Source: Saccharopolyspora rosea | GTDB taxonomy: Bacteria; Actinomycetota; Actinomycetes; Mycobacteriales; Pseudonocardiaceae | NCBI RefSeq assembly: GCF_025643595.1 | Contig: NZ_CP102826.1 | Span: 5,456,001-5,520,000 of the forward strand | DNA length: 64,000 nucleotides | Direction: 5' to 3' | Part shown: positions 8,501 through 17,572 of the stretch, one piece after another | Position numbering within the stretch: the stretch's first letter is position 1 | Layout of the letters: every line of letters begins with the position of its first letter | Notes under the pieces: generated by a model | Told to the model about the DNA's origin: nothing | Seen by the model: only the letters and a program-made list of their open reading frames with translations | The model's database searches: none | Program-made: the position numbers and the translations under genes

Positions 8501-9700
8501 TCAGGACAGCGCGGCGGTGACCCGCTCGATGACCGCGGTCGGCGCGGGCTGGGCCGCCATCTCGGCGCTGACCTCCTCGGCCGCGGCGGCGAACGCCGGC
8601 TCGGTGAGCAGCCGTCCGGCGAGCTCGCGCACCGTGTCCACGTCCACAGTGGTCGGATCGTGGGAGAGCCCCACCCCGCGCTCGACCACCCGCTCCGCCG
8701 ACATCGGGTTGTCCGCGAACGCGGGCAGCACCAGCTGCGGGACGCCGTAGTGCAGCGGCGCGGCGGTCGTCCCGGAACCACCGTGGTGCACGATCAGCGA
8801 GCACGTCGGCAGGAAGCCCGACAGCGGCAGGAAGCCGACCGAGTGCACGTTGTCCGGCAGCGCACCCAGTTCGCTCAGGTCCGCCTTGCCCGCGGCGAGC
8901 ACGACCTCGACGTCCATCCCGCCGAGCGCTTCGATCACCACCGACAGGTTGCTGGTGCCGTTCATGATCGGCACCACGGTGCCGAGCGTGACGCACACCC
9001 GCGGCCGTTCCGGCCGGTGCAGCGCCCACTCCGGCAGCACGGCGCCGCCGTTGAACGGCACGAACCGCATCGGCCACCACGGCACGCCGTCGCGCGGATC
9101 GGTTTCGTCCGCGACCAGCCCGCGCATGCTGGGGGCACGCGGGTCGATCCGCGCCACCACGCGCGGCAGCTCGGCCGGAATGCCCAGCTTCTCCCGGATC
9201 AGCGTGGTGACCTCGTCGTCGACCAGGTTCCCCCGCTCCTCGCGCCAGTCCGCGTCGCGCATCGACCAGGAGATCCGGTTGCCGACCTCCAGCGCCGGAA
9301 CGCCGAGGGCCTGCGCGGTCAGCCGCCCCGCCACGTGGTCGCTGGTGAACACCACGAGGTCGGGTCCGAACGCGCGCCCGGCCTCGATGGATCCCTCGGT
9401 CATGGTCACGGTGAACAGGCCGAACGGGTTGGCCGACCGCATCGCCAGCCGGTGCTCCTCGGTCAGCTCGGGCGCGTCCTCGTCCGGCTCCGACTTGCCG
9501 ACGTGGCGCAGCAGCAGTTCCCAGATGTCGCGCTCCGGGTAGACGTCCACGACCGGCAGCCCGGCCCTGGCGCCGACGTCGGTCATCTCGCCGGTCGTGG
9601 CGACCAGCACCTCGTGGCCTGCCGCCCGCGCGGCCCAGATGAGCGGAACGATCGGCAGCATGAGCCCGTAGCCGGGCGCGGCAGTGAACAAGATTCGCAC
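8501..9700 (-). CDS. GT1-family glycosyltransferase (macrolide/antibiotic type)
   Basis: 399 aa GT-B enzyme. MRILFTAAPGYGLMLPIVPL at the N-terminus and the nucleotide-sugar motif HHGGSGTTAAPLHYGVPQLVLP near residue 315 place it with actinomycete antibiotic glycosyltransferases and macrolide-inactivating transferases. No sugar biosynthesis, P450 or polyketide genes are nearby, so it is a stand-alone enzyme, perhaps tailoring or detoxifying a small hydrophobic molecule. It sits between the conserved OlsB and etf genes, suggesting lineage-specific insertion. GTG 9700 is the start; a weak CAAGCT -10 lies 7 bases upstream. Confidence 0.82.
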   Translation of the reverse strand: MRILFTAAPGYGLMLPIVPLIWAARAAGHEVLVATTGEMTDVGARAGLPVVDVYPERDIWELLLRHVGKSEPDEDAPELTEEHRLAMRSANPFGLFTVTMTEGSIEAGRAFGPDLVVFTSDHVAGRLTAQALGVPALEVGNRISWSMRDADWREERGNLVDDEVTTLIREKLGIPAELPRVVARIDPRAPSMRGLVADETDPRDGVPWWPMRFVPFNGGAVLPEWALHRPERPRVCVTLGTVVPIMNGTSNLSVVIEALGGMDVEVVLAAGKADLSELGALPDNVHSVGFLPLSGFLPTCSLIVHHGGSGTTAAPLHYGVPQLVLPAFADNPMSAERVVERGVGLSHDPTTVDVDTVRELAGRLLTEPAFAAAAEEVSAEMAAQPAPTAVIERVTAALS

Positions 9701-9760
9701 GACGTCGAGCTTGCCACCGCCGTCGGCCCCCGGGCATCCGAATTACCGGCGACGGGAAGT

Positions 9761-9766
9761 TAGATT
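9761..9766 (+). promoter_or_regulatory. Probable -10 box of a leaderless rnhA transcript
   Basis: TAGATT ends 6 bases before the rnhA ATG and no ribosome site is present. Confidence 0.5.
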
Positions 9767-9772
9767 GCCCGC

Positions 9773-10231
9773 ATGGGAGCAACCGAACCGGACGGCGTGG
9801 ACATCTTCACCGACGGCGCGTGCAGCGGGAATCCCGGTCCGGGCGGTTGGGGCGTGGTGCTGCGCTACGGCGACCACGAACGCGAACTGCACGGCGGCGA
9901 GGCGGCCACCACCAACAACAAGATGGAGCTCACCGCGGTCATCGAGGGCCTGGCCGCGCTGACCCGTCCGATGCCGCTGGTGCGGGTGCACACCGACAGC
10001 ACGTACGTGCTCAAGGGCATCACGGAGTGGCTGCACGGCTGGAAGCGCAACGGCTGGCGGACGGCCTCGAAGCAACCGGTCAAGAACGCCGACCTCTGGC
10101 GCCGCCTGGACGCCGAGCGCGCCCGCCACGGCGAGGTCCGCTGGGAGTGGGTCAAGGGCCACAGCGGGCACCCGGAGAACGAACGGGCCGACAAACTCGC
10201 CTGCAAGGGCCGCGACGAGGCCCGTCGCTGA
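9773..10231 (+). CDS. rnhA: Ribonuclease HI
   Basis: 152 aa, bacterial RNase HI size, without extra domains. It cuts the RNA strand of RNA-DNA hybrids with two metal ions. The carboxylate set is complete: D14 in [12 protein letters not shown]52 in [12 protein letters not shown]75 in HTDSTYV and D140 in NERADKLA, with H130 in VKGHSGHPE as the flexible loop histidine, and a basic handle ([17 protein letters not shown]). Monocistronic, followed by a strong hairpin at 10239-10270. Confidence 0.95.
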   Translation: MGATEPDGVDIFTDGACSGNPGPGGWGVVLRYGDHERELHGGEAATTNNKMELTAVIEGLAALTRPMPLVRVHTDSTYVLKGITEWLHGWKRNGWRTASKQPVKNADLWRRLDAERARHGEVRWEWVKGHSGHPENERADKLACKGRDEARR

Positions 10232-10238
10232 CGGAGAA

Positions 10239-10270
10239 CGAGGGCGGGCCGCACCGGCGACCCGCCCTCG
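10239..10270. terminator. Bidirectional terminator hairpin between rnhA and etfA
   Basis: Perfect 10-bp stem, 10239-10248 with 10261-10270, with a 12-base loop, midway between two convergent stops. Confidence 0.75.
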
Positions 10271-10285
10271 ACGTCAACGCGCACC

Positions 10286-11245
10286 TCAGCCCTTGCGCTT
10301 GGTGATCTCCTCGGTGAGCTGCGGGGCGACCTGGAACAGGTCGCCGACCACGCCGTAGTCGGCGATCTCGAAGATCGGGGCTTCGGGGTCCTTGTTGACC
10401 GCCACGATCGTCTTCGAGGTCTGCATCCCGGCCCGGTGCTGGATGGCACCGGAGATGCCCAGGGCGATGTAGAGCTGCGGCGAGACGGTCTTGCCGGTCT
10501 GCCCGACCTGGAACTGGTGCGGGTAGTAACCCGAGTCCACCGCCGCACGCGAGGCGCCCACCGCGGCGCCCAGCGAGTCGGCCAGCTTCTCCACGACCTC
10601 GAAGCTCTCGGCGGAACCGACACCCCGACCGCCGGAGACCACGACCGAGGCTTCGGTCAGCTCGGGGCGGTCGCCGGCCTCGGCGGGCTGCCGCCCGGTG
10701 ATCTTCGCGGCCTTGGCCTCGTCCACCCCGGCGACCTCGACCTGCTCAGTCGCGGCCGCGCCGGCGGCCTGCTCGGCCTCGACCGCACCCGGCAGCACCG
10801 TGATCACCGGCGTGCCCCGGGTGACCTTCGCCTTCGCGTCGAAGGTGCCACCGAACAACGAGTGGCTGCCCACGCCCTCGGCGTCGAGGTCGACCACCTC
10901 GGACAGCAGACCCGAACCCAGCCGCACCGCCAGCCGACCGGCGATCTCCTTGCCGTCGATCGAGGCGGGCACCAGCACCGCCGCCGGGGACGCCGAGTCC
11001 ACCAGCTGGGCCAGCACGTCCACCTGCGGCGTCACCAGGAACCGCCCGGCCTGCTCCGACTCGGCGGCGTAGACCTTCGCCGCACCGTAGGCGGCCAGCC
11101 CCTCGGCCAGCTTGCCGGCGGTACCCGGCTCACCGACCACCACCGCCGACGGCTCACCGATCCGGCGCGCCGCGGTCAACAACTCGTAGGTGACCTTCTT
11201 GACCTCGCCGTCCACGTGATCAACGAGGACCAGAACCTCAGCCAT
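10286..11245 (-). CDS. etfA: Electron transfer flavoprotein alpha subunit
   Basis: 319 aa FAD-binding subunit that passes electrons from acyl-CoA dehydrogenases to the membrane ETF oxidoreductase. [20 protein letters not shown] is the N-terminal fold; the C-terminal FAD domain shows [37 protein letters not shown] and [15 protein letters not shown] 11245 is preferred because the GGAGG site is about 10 bases before it but touches the ATG at 11254. It lies 35 bases after etfB, in one operon. Confidence 0.95.
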   Translation of the reverse strand: MAEVLVLVDHVDGEVKKVTYELLTAARRIGEPSAVVVGEPGTAGKLAEGLAAYGAAKVYAAESEQAGRFLVTPQVDVLAQLVDSASPAAVLVPASIDGKEIAGRLAVRLGSGLLSEVVDLDAEGVGSHSLFGGTFDAKAKVTRGTPVITVLPGAVEAEQAAGAAATEQVEVAGVDEAKAAKITGRQPAEAGDRPELTEASVVVSGGRGVGSAESFEVVEKLADSLGAAVGASRAAVDSGYYPHQFQVGQTGKTVSPQLYIALGISGAIQHRAGMQTSKTIVAVNKDPEAPIFEIADYGVVGDLFQVAPQLTEEITKRKG

Positions 11246-11280
11246 AAAACCCATGCCTCCTCGAAAACCCGCGAACGACC

Positions 11281-12063
11281 TCAGACCAACTTCTGCCCGG
11301 CCAGGAACTCCACGATCGCCACGCCGCCCTGGCCCTCATCGGTGACCTTCTCACCGGCGGACTTCGGCGGCGTCGGCGCCGAGGACACCACCTGCGAACC
11401 CGCACCGGACAGGCCCACCACGGCCGCGTCCACCCCGACCTCGGCCAGGCCCAGCGTGGTCACCGGCTTCTTCTTCGCCGCCATGATCCCCTTGAACGAG
11501 GGGTAGCGGGGCTCGTTGATCTTCTCGGTCACGCTCACCACCGCCGGAGCCGCCGCCTCCAGCGACACGATGCCCGCGTCGGTCTCCCGCTCCACGCGCA
11601 CCGTCGACCCCTCGACCTCCACCTTGCGGGCATAGGTCAACTGCGGCCACCCCAACAACTCGGCCACCATCGCCGGCACCGCACCACTGCGACCATCCGT
11701 GGCCTCGTTGCCCGCGATCACCAGATCAACCGAGTCCACGGTGCCGATCGCCGCGGCCAACACCCGCGCCGTCCCCAGCGCGTCCGTCCCGTGCAACGCC
11801 TCGTCGCAGACGTGCACCGCCGCGTCCGCCCCCATCGACAGCGCCTTGCGAATCGCATCCGTCGCGCGATCCGGGCCCATGCACAGCACGGTCACCTCGC
11901 CGCCCTGGGCCTCCTTGATCTGCAGCGCCTCTTCGACCGCGCGCTCGTTGATCTCATCCAACACCGCATCCGCCGACTCGCGATCCAGCGTGTGGTCCGC
12001 TTCAGAAAGCTTCCGCTCGGAATACGTGTCGGGCACCTGCTTGACCAGGACGACGATGTTCAT
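11281..12063 (-). CDS. etfB: Electron transfer flavoprotein beta subunit
   Basis: 260 aa AMP-binding partner of EtfA. MNIVVLVKQVPDTYSERKL at the start, VAGNEATDGRSGAVPAMVAELLGWPQLTY in the middle, and the tail LSGAGSQVV are typical. An AGGAGG site lies upstream of ATG 12063. First gene of the etfBA operon; mycobacterial fixA-fixB (Rv3029c-Rv3028c) have the same order next to the same neighbours. Confidence 0.95.
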   Translation of the reverse strand: MNIVVLVKQVPDTYSERKLSEADHTLDRESADAVLDEINERAVEEALQIKEAQGGEVTVLCMGPDRATDAIRKALSMGADAAVHVCDEALHGTDALGTARVLAAAIGTVDSVDLVIAGNEATDGRSGAVPAMVAELLGWPQLTYARKVEVEGSTVRVERETDAGIVSLEAAAPAVVSVTEKINEPRYPSFKGIMAAKKKPVTTLGLAEVGVDAAVVGLSGAGSQVVSSAPTPPKSAGEKVTDEGQGGVAIVEFLAGQKLV

Positions 12064-12326
12064 GGGCCCTCTTCGACCTCCTGCGGACTGATGACGCTGC
12101 GTCCAGCGGCTTTGCTTGCGGAGTCCCGGAGCTCGTGGTCCGGGAAGTTTGACCTTGCCATGTCACCATGCGAAAAGCACAGTGATACCAACCACCCAGG
12201 ATGTTACTCACCGGTAGCGCAAGCGCAACCAGCTTCCTGCGGTGACCGTCCTCACCCTCCGCGCACACCGGAACCCCGGACCCAACACGGAGGACGGGGT
12301 CGATATGAATGCGATTTGCATATGAG
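12064..12326. promoter_or_regulatory. Divergent control region of etfB and degV
   Basis: About 270 bases between divergent genes. It contains an AT-richer stretch at 12165-12215, likely the etfB promoter, with TTACTCACCGGTAG at 12204-12217 resembling operators of TetR-type lipid regulators, and an imperfect ATATG..CATAT dyad at 12303-12323 just before degV. No gene is seen. Confidence 0.4.
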
Positions 12327-12332
12327 TAGCCT
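12327..12332 (+). promoter_or_regulatory. Probable -10 box, leaderless degV
   Basis: TAGCCT ends 6 bases before ATG 12339; no ribosome site. Confidence 0.45.
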
Positions 12333-12338
12333 GTGCGC

Positions 12339-13184
12339 ATGCGTCAACGCGTCGCCATCGTGACCGACTCGACGGCCTCCGTGCCGCTCGAACTCGCTGG
12401 CCGACTCGGGATCTCGGTCGTCCAGCTGGAGCTCAAGGTCGGCGACGAGTACAACGACGAACGCCGCGTCCCGCACGACCAGCTGGCGCAGGCGATGCGC
12501 GGCGGCGCCCAGGTGGAGACCGGCGAACCTCCCGCACCCGCCTTCTTCTGGAATTACTCCGACGCGGTCGCGGCAGGCGCCGAGGCCATCATCTCCGTGC
12601 ACATCTCCGAGGCGATGTCCCGCACGTGCGAATCCGCCCGGTCCGCGGCGGCCGAGATCGGCATCCCGGTCTACGTGGTCGACTCCCGCCTGGTCGGGCT
12701 CAGCCTCGGCTACCCGGTGATCGCCGCCGCGGAAGCGGCCGCGGCCGGCGCCACCCCGCAGGGCGTGATGGGCGTCCTGGAGCGCCGCCTGCGCAGCACG
12801 ACGCAGCTGCTGTACGTCGACACCCTGGAGTACCTGCAGCGCAGCGGCCGGATCGGACGCGCCCAGGCGTGGCTCGGGCACGCGCTGTCGATCAAGCCGG
12901 TGCTGGCCATGAAGGACGGCGTGGTCGACCAGCTCGCCAAGGGGATCGGCACCGACCGGGCTCTCAAGAAGGTGGTCAGCACGGCGGTCGAGCGCGCCGG
13001 GGGCGGCCCGGTGGACGTCGGCGTCGAGCACTTCCAGGCATCCGAGCGCGCCGAGCGCGTCCTCGGCGAGCTGCGCTCGCAACTCCCCCAGGTCCGGCGG
13101 ATCACGATGGAGGAGACCAGCGCGATCATCGGCGCCCACACCGGCCCGGGCGCCGTCGGCGTGACCGTGTCCCCCGCCCTCTGA
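12339..13184 (+). CDS. DegV family fatty-acid-binding protein
   Basis: 281 aa, normal for DegV/FakB. RVAIVTDSTASVPLELAGRLGI is the signature N-terminus; GEPPAPAFFWNY corresponds to the TSQPxP loop, HISEAMSRTCESAR to the phosphate/lipid-head site, DSRLVGLSLGYPV and LQRSGRIGRAQAWLG to the family core. FakB proteins present fatty acids to a FakA kinase; a DAK-domain FakA is not in this window, so the partner is unknown. An in-frame GTG at 12333 overlaps the spacer of the predicted -10 box, so ATG 12339 is chosen. Confidence 0.9.
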   Translation: MRQRVAIVTDSTASVPLELAGRLGISVVQLELKVGDEYNDERRVPHDQLAQAMRGGAQVETGEPPAPAFFWNYSDAVAAGAEAIISVHISEAMSRTCESARSAAAEIGIPVYVVDSRLVGLSLGYPVIAAAEAAAAGATPQGVMGVLERRLRSTTQLLYVDTLEYLQRSGRIGRAQAWLGHALSIKPVLAMKDGVVDQLAKGIGTDRALKKVVSTAVERAGGGPVDVGVEHFQASERAERVLGELRSQLPQVRRITMEETSAIIGAHTGPGAVGVTVSPAL

Positions 13185-13522
13185 CGTCGCCGACCTCCCC
13201 GCCACCCTCGGAATCCCACGCTCCCCGGGGGGCGGACGGCGGAACACCCGGCCACGAGCGCCATGTTCGGCGGGCGGACGCCGCGACGCGATTCCCCCGC
13301 CGCTCCGGCGTTTTCGGGTGTCCCGAGATCCACTCCGGCGAGTGATGCAAACGGGTGTTCGAGCGTGGAAACTCGGTGTCGAGGCATCGTCAACGGTCCG
13401 ACCCGCACTTCCGTCCACATCGGACCGTACCGTTCCGGCACCGGGAGGATTCCGCCATGCACGCGCACGTCCGCTCCGCCCTCCACCGCGCCGCCACGAC
13501 GATCCGCGGCGGCATCCGGGGA
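13185..13522. other. Intergenic region with an orphan start signal
   Basis: 338 bases between degV and the end of hrpA. It contains a TACCGT box (about 13426-13431), a GGGAGGA site and an ATG at 13457 that opens a frame (MHAHVRSALHRAATTIRGG) running antisense into hrpA. I take this as the stump of a lost gene or chance, not a gene. Confidence 0.4.
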
Positions 13523-16500
13523 TCAGTCCGCGATCTTGTCGATCGCGCGGTGAATGCGCTTCAACGACACCGGATGCGCGGTGCCGAGCGTCTGCGCGAA
13601 CAGGCTCACCCGCAGTTCCTCGATCATCCACCCGATCCGCCGCAGCTCCCCGCTCGGAGAACGTCCCTGCGGCACCCGGGCCAGCAGTTCCCGATAGCGC
13701 TGCGCGACCTCGTCCACCTGCGCCATCCACTCGCGGTCGCGCTGCGGGTGGTACTGCAGTTTGTCCAACCGCATCTCGACCGCGCGCAGGTAGCGCACCA
13801 GGTCCGGCAGCCGCTCCCACCCGGTGGCGGTGACGAAACCCGGGTAGAGCAGCCCGTCCAGCTGACCGCGGATGTCCCGGAGCGCGTCCGCCGGGGCGCC
13901 CTTCGGCCGGTCCGCCAGCATCGTCTCGACGCGCTGCGCCGCGGCGAGGACCTTCTCCACCGCGGACACCACCCCGGCGGTCACCGGTCCCAGCTGGGCC
14001 CGGACCTTGTCCCGCAGCGCGGCGAAGGCGTCCTGGTCCCACACCGGTCCGCCGTTGTCGGCCATCAGCTTGTCGACCGCGCAGGCGACGCAGTCGTCGA
14101 GGACGTCGGCGGGGTCACCGTGCGGGCTCCCGCCGAACACCAGCCGGGTCGTGCTGCTCATCCCGCGCTGGATGGACTTCGCCGGGGACGGGACGGCGAG
14201 CAGCAGCAGGCGCCGGGTGCCGTCCCACAGCGCGCGGCGCTGTTCCTCCTCGGTGTCGAACATCCGCACCCCGACGGTGCCGCCCTCGTCCACCAGCGCG
14301 GGGTACGCCTTCACCGAATGCCCGGCCCGCCGCTGCTCGAAGACCTGCGGCAGCCGCTCGAAGTCCCAGGAGCGCAGCCCGGTCCGCTCGACGTCGTCGG
14401 CCGCCGCCGAGATCTCCTCCCGGAGCTCGGGCCGCAGCCGCTGCTTGAGGTCCTCCAGGTCCTTGGACTCGGCGAGCTTCTTGCCCTTGCGACCGACGAC
14501 GCGGAAGGTCATCTTCAGGTGATCGGGCACCCGGTCGAGGTCCCACTCGGCGCGGTGCACGGTCACGCCGGTCATCCGCCGCAGTTCCTCTTCCAGGGCG
14601 TCCAGCAGCGGCATCTCCTGCGACGTCATGCGGTGCAGCACGGCCCGGGCGTGGTCGGGCACCGGGACGAAGTTGCGCCGAACCGCCTTGGGCAGCGACT
14701 TCAGCAGCGCCGTCACCAGTTCCTCGCGCAGCCCCGGGATCTGCCAGTCGAACCCGTCCGGGGTGATCTGGTTGAGCACGGCGAGCGGGATGTGCGCCGT
14801 GACGCCGTCGGCATCGGCCCCCGGCTCGAACTGGTAGGTCAGCCGCAGCCGGTGCGCGCCCTGCTGCCAGAAGTCGGGGTAGTCGTGGTCGGTGACCTCC
14901 GCCGACTCCTGGTTGATCAGCATCGATTTCTCGAAGTTGAGCAGGTCGGGCTGCTCCCGCCGGACCTTCTTCCACCAGGAGTCGAAGTGCCGCCCGGAGA
15001 CGACCTCGGCGCCGACCCGCTCGTCGTAGAACTCGAACAACGTCTCGTCGTCGACGAGGATGTCGCGCCGGCGGGCCCGCTCCTCCAGGTCCTCGACCTC
15101 GGCGAGCAGCGCCCGGTTCTCGTGGAAGAAGGCGTGCCGGGTGTCCCAGTCGCCTTCCACCAGCGCGTGCCGGATGAACAGCTCGCGGCTGAGTTCTGGG
15201 TCGATGCGCCCGTAGTTGACCTTGCGGGCGACGACCAGCGGCACCCCGTAGAGCGTGACCTTCTCGTAGGCGACGACCGCGGCGCGGTCCTTCTCCCAGT
15301 GCGGTTCGCTGTAGCTGCGCTTGACCAGGTGCTGGGCGAGGGACTCGATCCAGTCCGGCTCGACGCGCGCGACGACCCGGGCCCACAGCCGCGAGGTCTC
15401 CACCAGCTCGGCGGCCATGACCCAGCGCGGCGGCTTGCGGAACAGCGCGGACCCGGGGAACACCGCGAAGCGGGCGTTGCGGGCCCCGAGGTACTCGTTC
15501 GAGCCGCGCCCCTGCTGCGGTCCGGACTTCTTCTCGGTGTCCTTGAGCCCGATGTGCGACAGCAACCCGGCCAGCAGCGACTGGTGGATGCGCGCCGAGT
15601 CGGCGGGCTGGTCGTTGATCGACACACCCATCGACTTCACCATCTGCCGCAGCTGCCCGTAGAGGTCCTGCCACTCGCGCACGCGCAGGTAGTTCAGGAA
15701 GTCGCCCCGGCAGAGCTTGCGGAACTGGTTGGACGACAGCTCCTTCTGCTGGGAACGCAGGTACCGCCACAGGTTGAGGTAGGTGAGGAAGTCCGAGTCG
15801 GGTTCCTCGTCGACGAACCGCGCGTGCTTCTGGTCGGCCTGCTGCTGCTTGTCCGCCGGGCGCTCGCGCGGGTCCTGGATGGACAACGCGGCCGCGATCA
15901 CCAGAATTTCGCGGACGCAGCCGTTGCGTTCGGCCTCCAGCACCATGCGCGCCAGCCGGGGGTCGATCGGCAACTGCGCGAGCTTGCGACCGATCGGGGT
16001 GAGCCGCCGGGTCAGTTCCTTCTTGGACCCGTCCAGCGCACCGAGCTCGTGCAGCAGCGTGACGCCGTCGGTGATCTGCCGGCGGTCCGGCGGTTCCAGG
16101 AACGGGAACGACTCCACGTCACCGAGGCCGAGCGAGGTCATCTGCAGGATGACCGAGGCGAGGTTGGTGCGCAGGATCTCCGGGTCGGTGAACTCCGGAC
16201 GCGCCAGGAAGTCCTGCTCGGAGTACAGCCGGATGCAGATGCCCTCCGACACGCGCCCGCAGCGTCCCTTGCGCTGGTTGGCCGACGCCTGCGAGACGGG
16301 TTCGATCGGCAGTCGTTGCACCTTGGTGCGGAAGCTGTAGCGGGAGATCCGCGCGGTCCCGGGGTCGATCACGTACTTGATCCCCGGCACGGTCAACGAC
16401 GTCTCGGCCACGTTGGTGGCCAGCACGATCCGCCGACCGCCGTGCGGCTGGAACACCCGGTGCTGCTCGGCGGTCGACAGCCGTGCGTACAGCGGCAGCA

Positions 16501-17470
16501 CCTCGGTGTTGGGCCGGTTCTGCTGGTCGAGCGCGTCGGCGGTGTCGCGGATCTCCCGTTCACCGCTGAGGAAGACGAGGATGTCGCCGGGGCCCTCGGC
16601 GCACAGCTCGTCGACCGCCTCGCAGATGGCCTGCGTCTGGTCGCGCACCACGTCCTCGGTCTCGTCGGAGTCGTCCACCAGCGGCCGGTAGCGGACCTCG
16701 ACGGGGTAGGTGCGCCCGGACACCTCGACCACCGGAGCGTCGCCGAAGTGCCGCGAGAAGCTGTCCGGGTCGATCGTCGCCGAGGTGATGATCACCTTGA
16801 GATCGGGGCGGCGGGGCAGCAGCTGCTTGAGGTACCCGAGGATGAAGTCGATGTTGAGGCTGCGCTCGTGCGCCTCGTCGATGATGAGCGTGTCGTACTT
16901 GCGCAGCAGCCGGTCCCGCTGGATCTCTGCGAGCAGGATGCCGTCGGTCATCAGTTTGACCAGGGTGTCGTCCCCGACTCGCTCGGTGAAGCGCACCTGG
17001 TACCCGACGGTCTCGCCGAGTTCGGTGCCGAGTTCCTCGGCGACGCGTTCAGCGACGGTGCGGGCAGCCAATCGCCGCGGCTGGGTGTGCCCGATGAGCC
17101 CGCGCACGCCCCGCCCGAGTTCGAGGCACATCTTGGGCAGCTGCGTGGTCTTCCCGGACCCGGTCTCGCCGGCGACGATCACGACCTGGTTGTCGCGGAT
17201 CGCGGCCAGCAGGTCGTCCCGGCGCTGGCTGACCGGCAGCGCTTCGGGGTATTCGACCGCGGGCACGTTCGCGCGCCGCTGCTCGACCCTGCGCTCGGCC
17301 GCCTCGACGTCATCGGCGATCTCGGCGGTAACCGCCTGCAACGCCTGCTGGTCCCGGATCTTGCGAGCACCGTCGATGCGGCGCTGGAGCCTGCGCTGGT
17401 CGACCGACATCAACTCGGGCAGCCGTTCGCGCAGGTCGGCGAGAGGGGATTTCACAGCAGACGTACCCAT
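13523..17470 (-). CDS. hrpA: ATP-dependent RNA helicase HrpA
   Basis: 1315 aa, the size of full-length bacterial HrpA. DEAH-box helicase: GETGSGKTT (101-109), TQPRRLAARTVAERVAEE (Ia), DEAH at 197-200, ITSATID (III), and the helicase C motifs TNVAETSLTVPGIKYVID and QRKGRCGRV. A long C-terminal part (ratchet/OB and DUF3418 region) follows. It acts on RNA or translation complexes in the cytoplasm. ATG 17470 has GGAG upstream and also a TATGCT box 9 bases before it. Confidence 0.94.
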   Translation of the reverse strand: MGTSAVKSPLADLRERLPELMSVDQRRLQRRIDGARKIRDQQALQAVTAEIADDVEAAERRVEQRRANVPAVEYPEALPVSQRRDDLLAAIRDNQVVIVAGETGSGKTTQLPKMCLELGRGVRGLIGHTQPRRLAARTVAERVAEELGTELGETVGYQVRFTERVGDDTLVKLMTDGILLAEIQRDRLLRKYDTLIIDEAHERSLNIDFILGYLKQLLPRRPDLKVIITSATIDPDSFSRHFGDAPVVEVSGRTYPVEVRYRPLVDDSDETEDVVRDQTQAICEAVDELCAEGPGDILVFLSGEREIRDTADALDQQNRPNTEVLPLYARLSTAEQHRVFQPHGGRRIVLATNVAETSLTVPGIKYVIDPGTARISRYSFRTKVQRLPIEPVSQASANQRKGRCGRVSEGICIRLYSEQDFLARPEFTDPEILRTNLASVILQMTSLGLGDVESFPFLEPPDRRQITDGVTLLHELGALDGSKKELTRRLTPIGRKLAQLPIDPRLARMVLEAERNGCVREILVIAAALSIQDPRERPADKQQQADQKHARFVDEEPDSDFLTYLNLWRYLRSQQKELSSNQFRKLCRGDFLNYLRVREWQDLYGQLRQMVKSMGVSINDQPADSARIHQSLLAGLLSHIGLKDTEKKSGPQQGRGSNEYLGARNARFAVFPGSALFRKPPRWVMAAELVETSRLWARVVARVEPDWIESLAQHLVKRSYSEPHWEKDRAAVVAYEKVTLYGVPLVVARKVNYGRIDPELSRELFIRHALVEGDWDTRHAFFHENRALLAEVEDLEERARRRDILVDDETLFEFYDERVGAEVVSGRHFDSWWKKVRREQPDLLNFEKSMLINQESAEVTDHDYPDFWQQGAHRLRLTYQFEPGADADGVTAHIPLAVLNQITPDGFDWQIPGLREELVTALLKSLPKAVRRNFVPVPDHARAVLHRMTSQEMPLLDALEEELRRMTGVTVHRAEWDLDRVPDHLKMTFRVVGRKGKKLAESKDLEDLKQRLRPELREEISAAADDVERTGLRSWDFERLPQVFEQRRAGHSVKAYPALVDEGGTVGVRMFDTEEEQRRALWDGTRRLLLLAVPSPAKSIQRGMSSTTRLVFGGSPHGDPADVLDDCVACAVDKLMADNGGPVWDQDAFAALRDKVRAQLGPVTAGVVSAVEKVLAAAQRVETMLADRPKGAPADALRDIRGQLDGLLYPGFVTATGWERLPDLVRYLRAVEMRLDKLQYHPQRDREWMAQVDEVAQRYRELLARVPQGRSPSGELRRIGWMIEELRVSLFAQTLGTAHPVSLKRIHRAIDKIAD

Positions 17471-17572
17471 ACCGGCTCCAGCATAGAGAACGGCCCCCGA
17501 TGTTCTCCTTGGGTTTTCACCGGTCTCACAGGTCCCGGCCGCAGCTGCGCTCGAACGCGTGACGGAGCGCAC

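Noticed and set aside
8501-9700. Antibiotic biosynthesis cluster around the glycosyltransferase
   Set aside because: No polyketide, peptide-synthetase, deoxysugar or P450 genes nearby; the enzyme is isolated among core genes.
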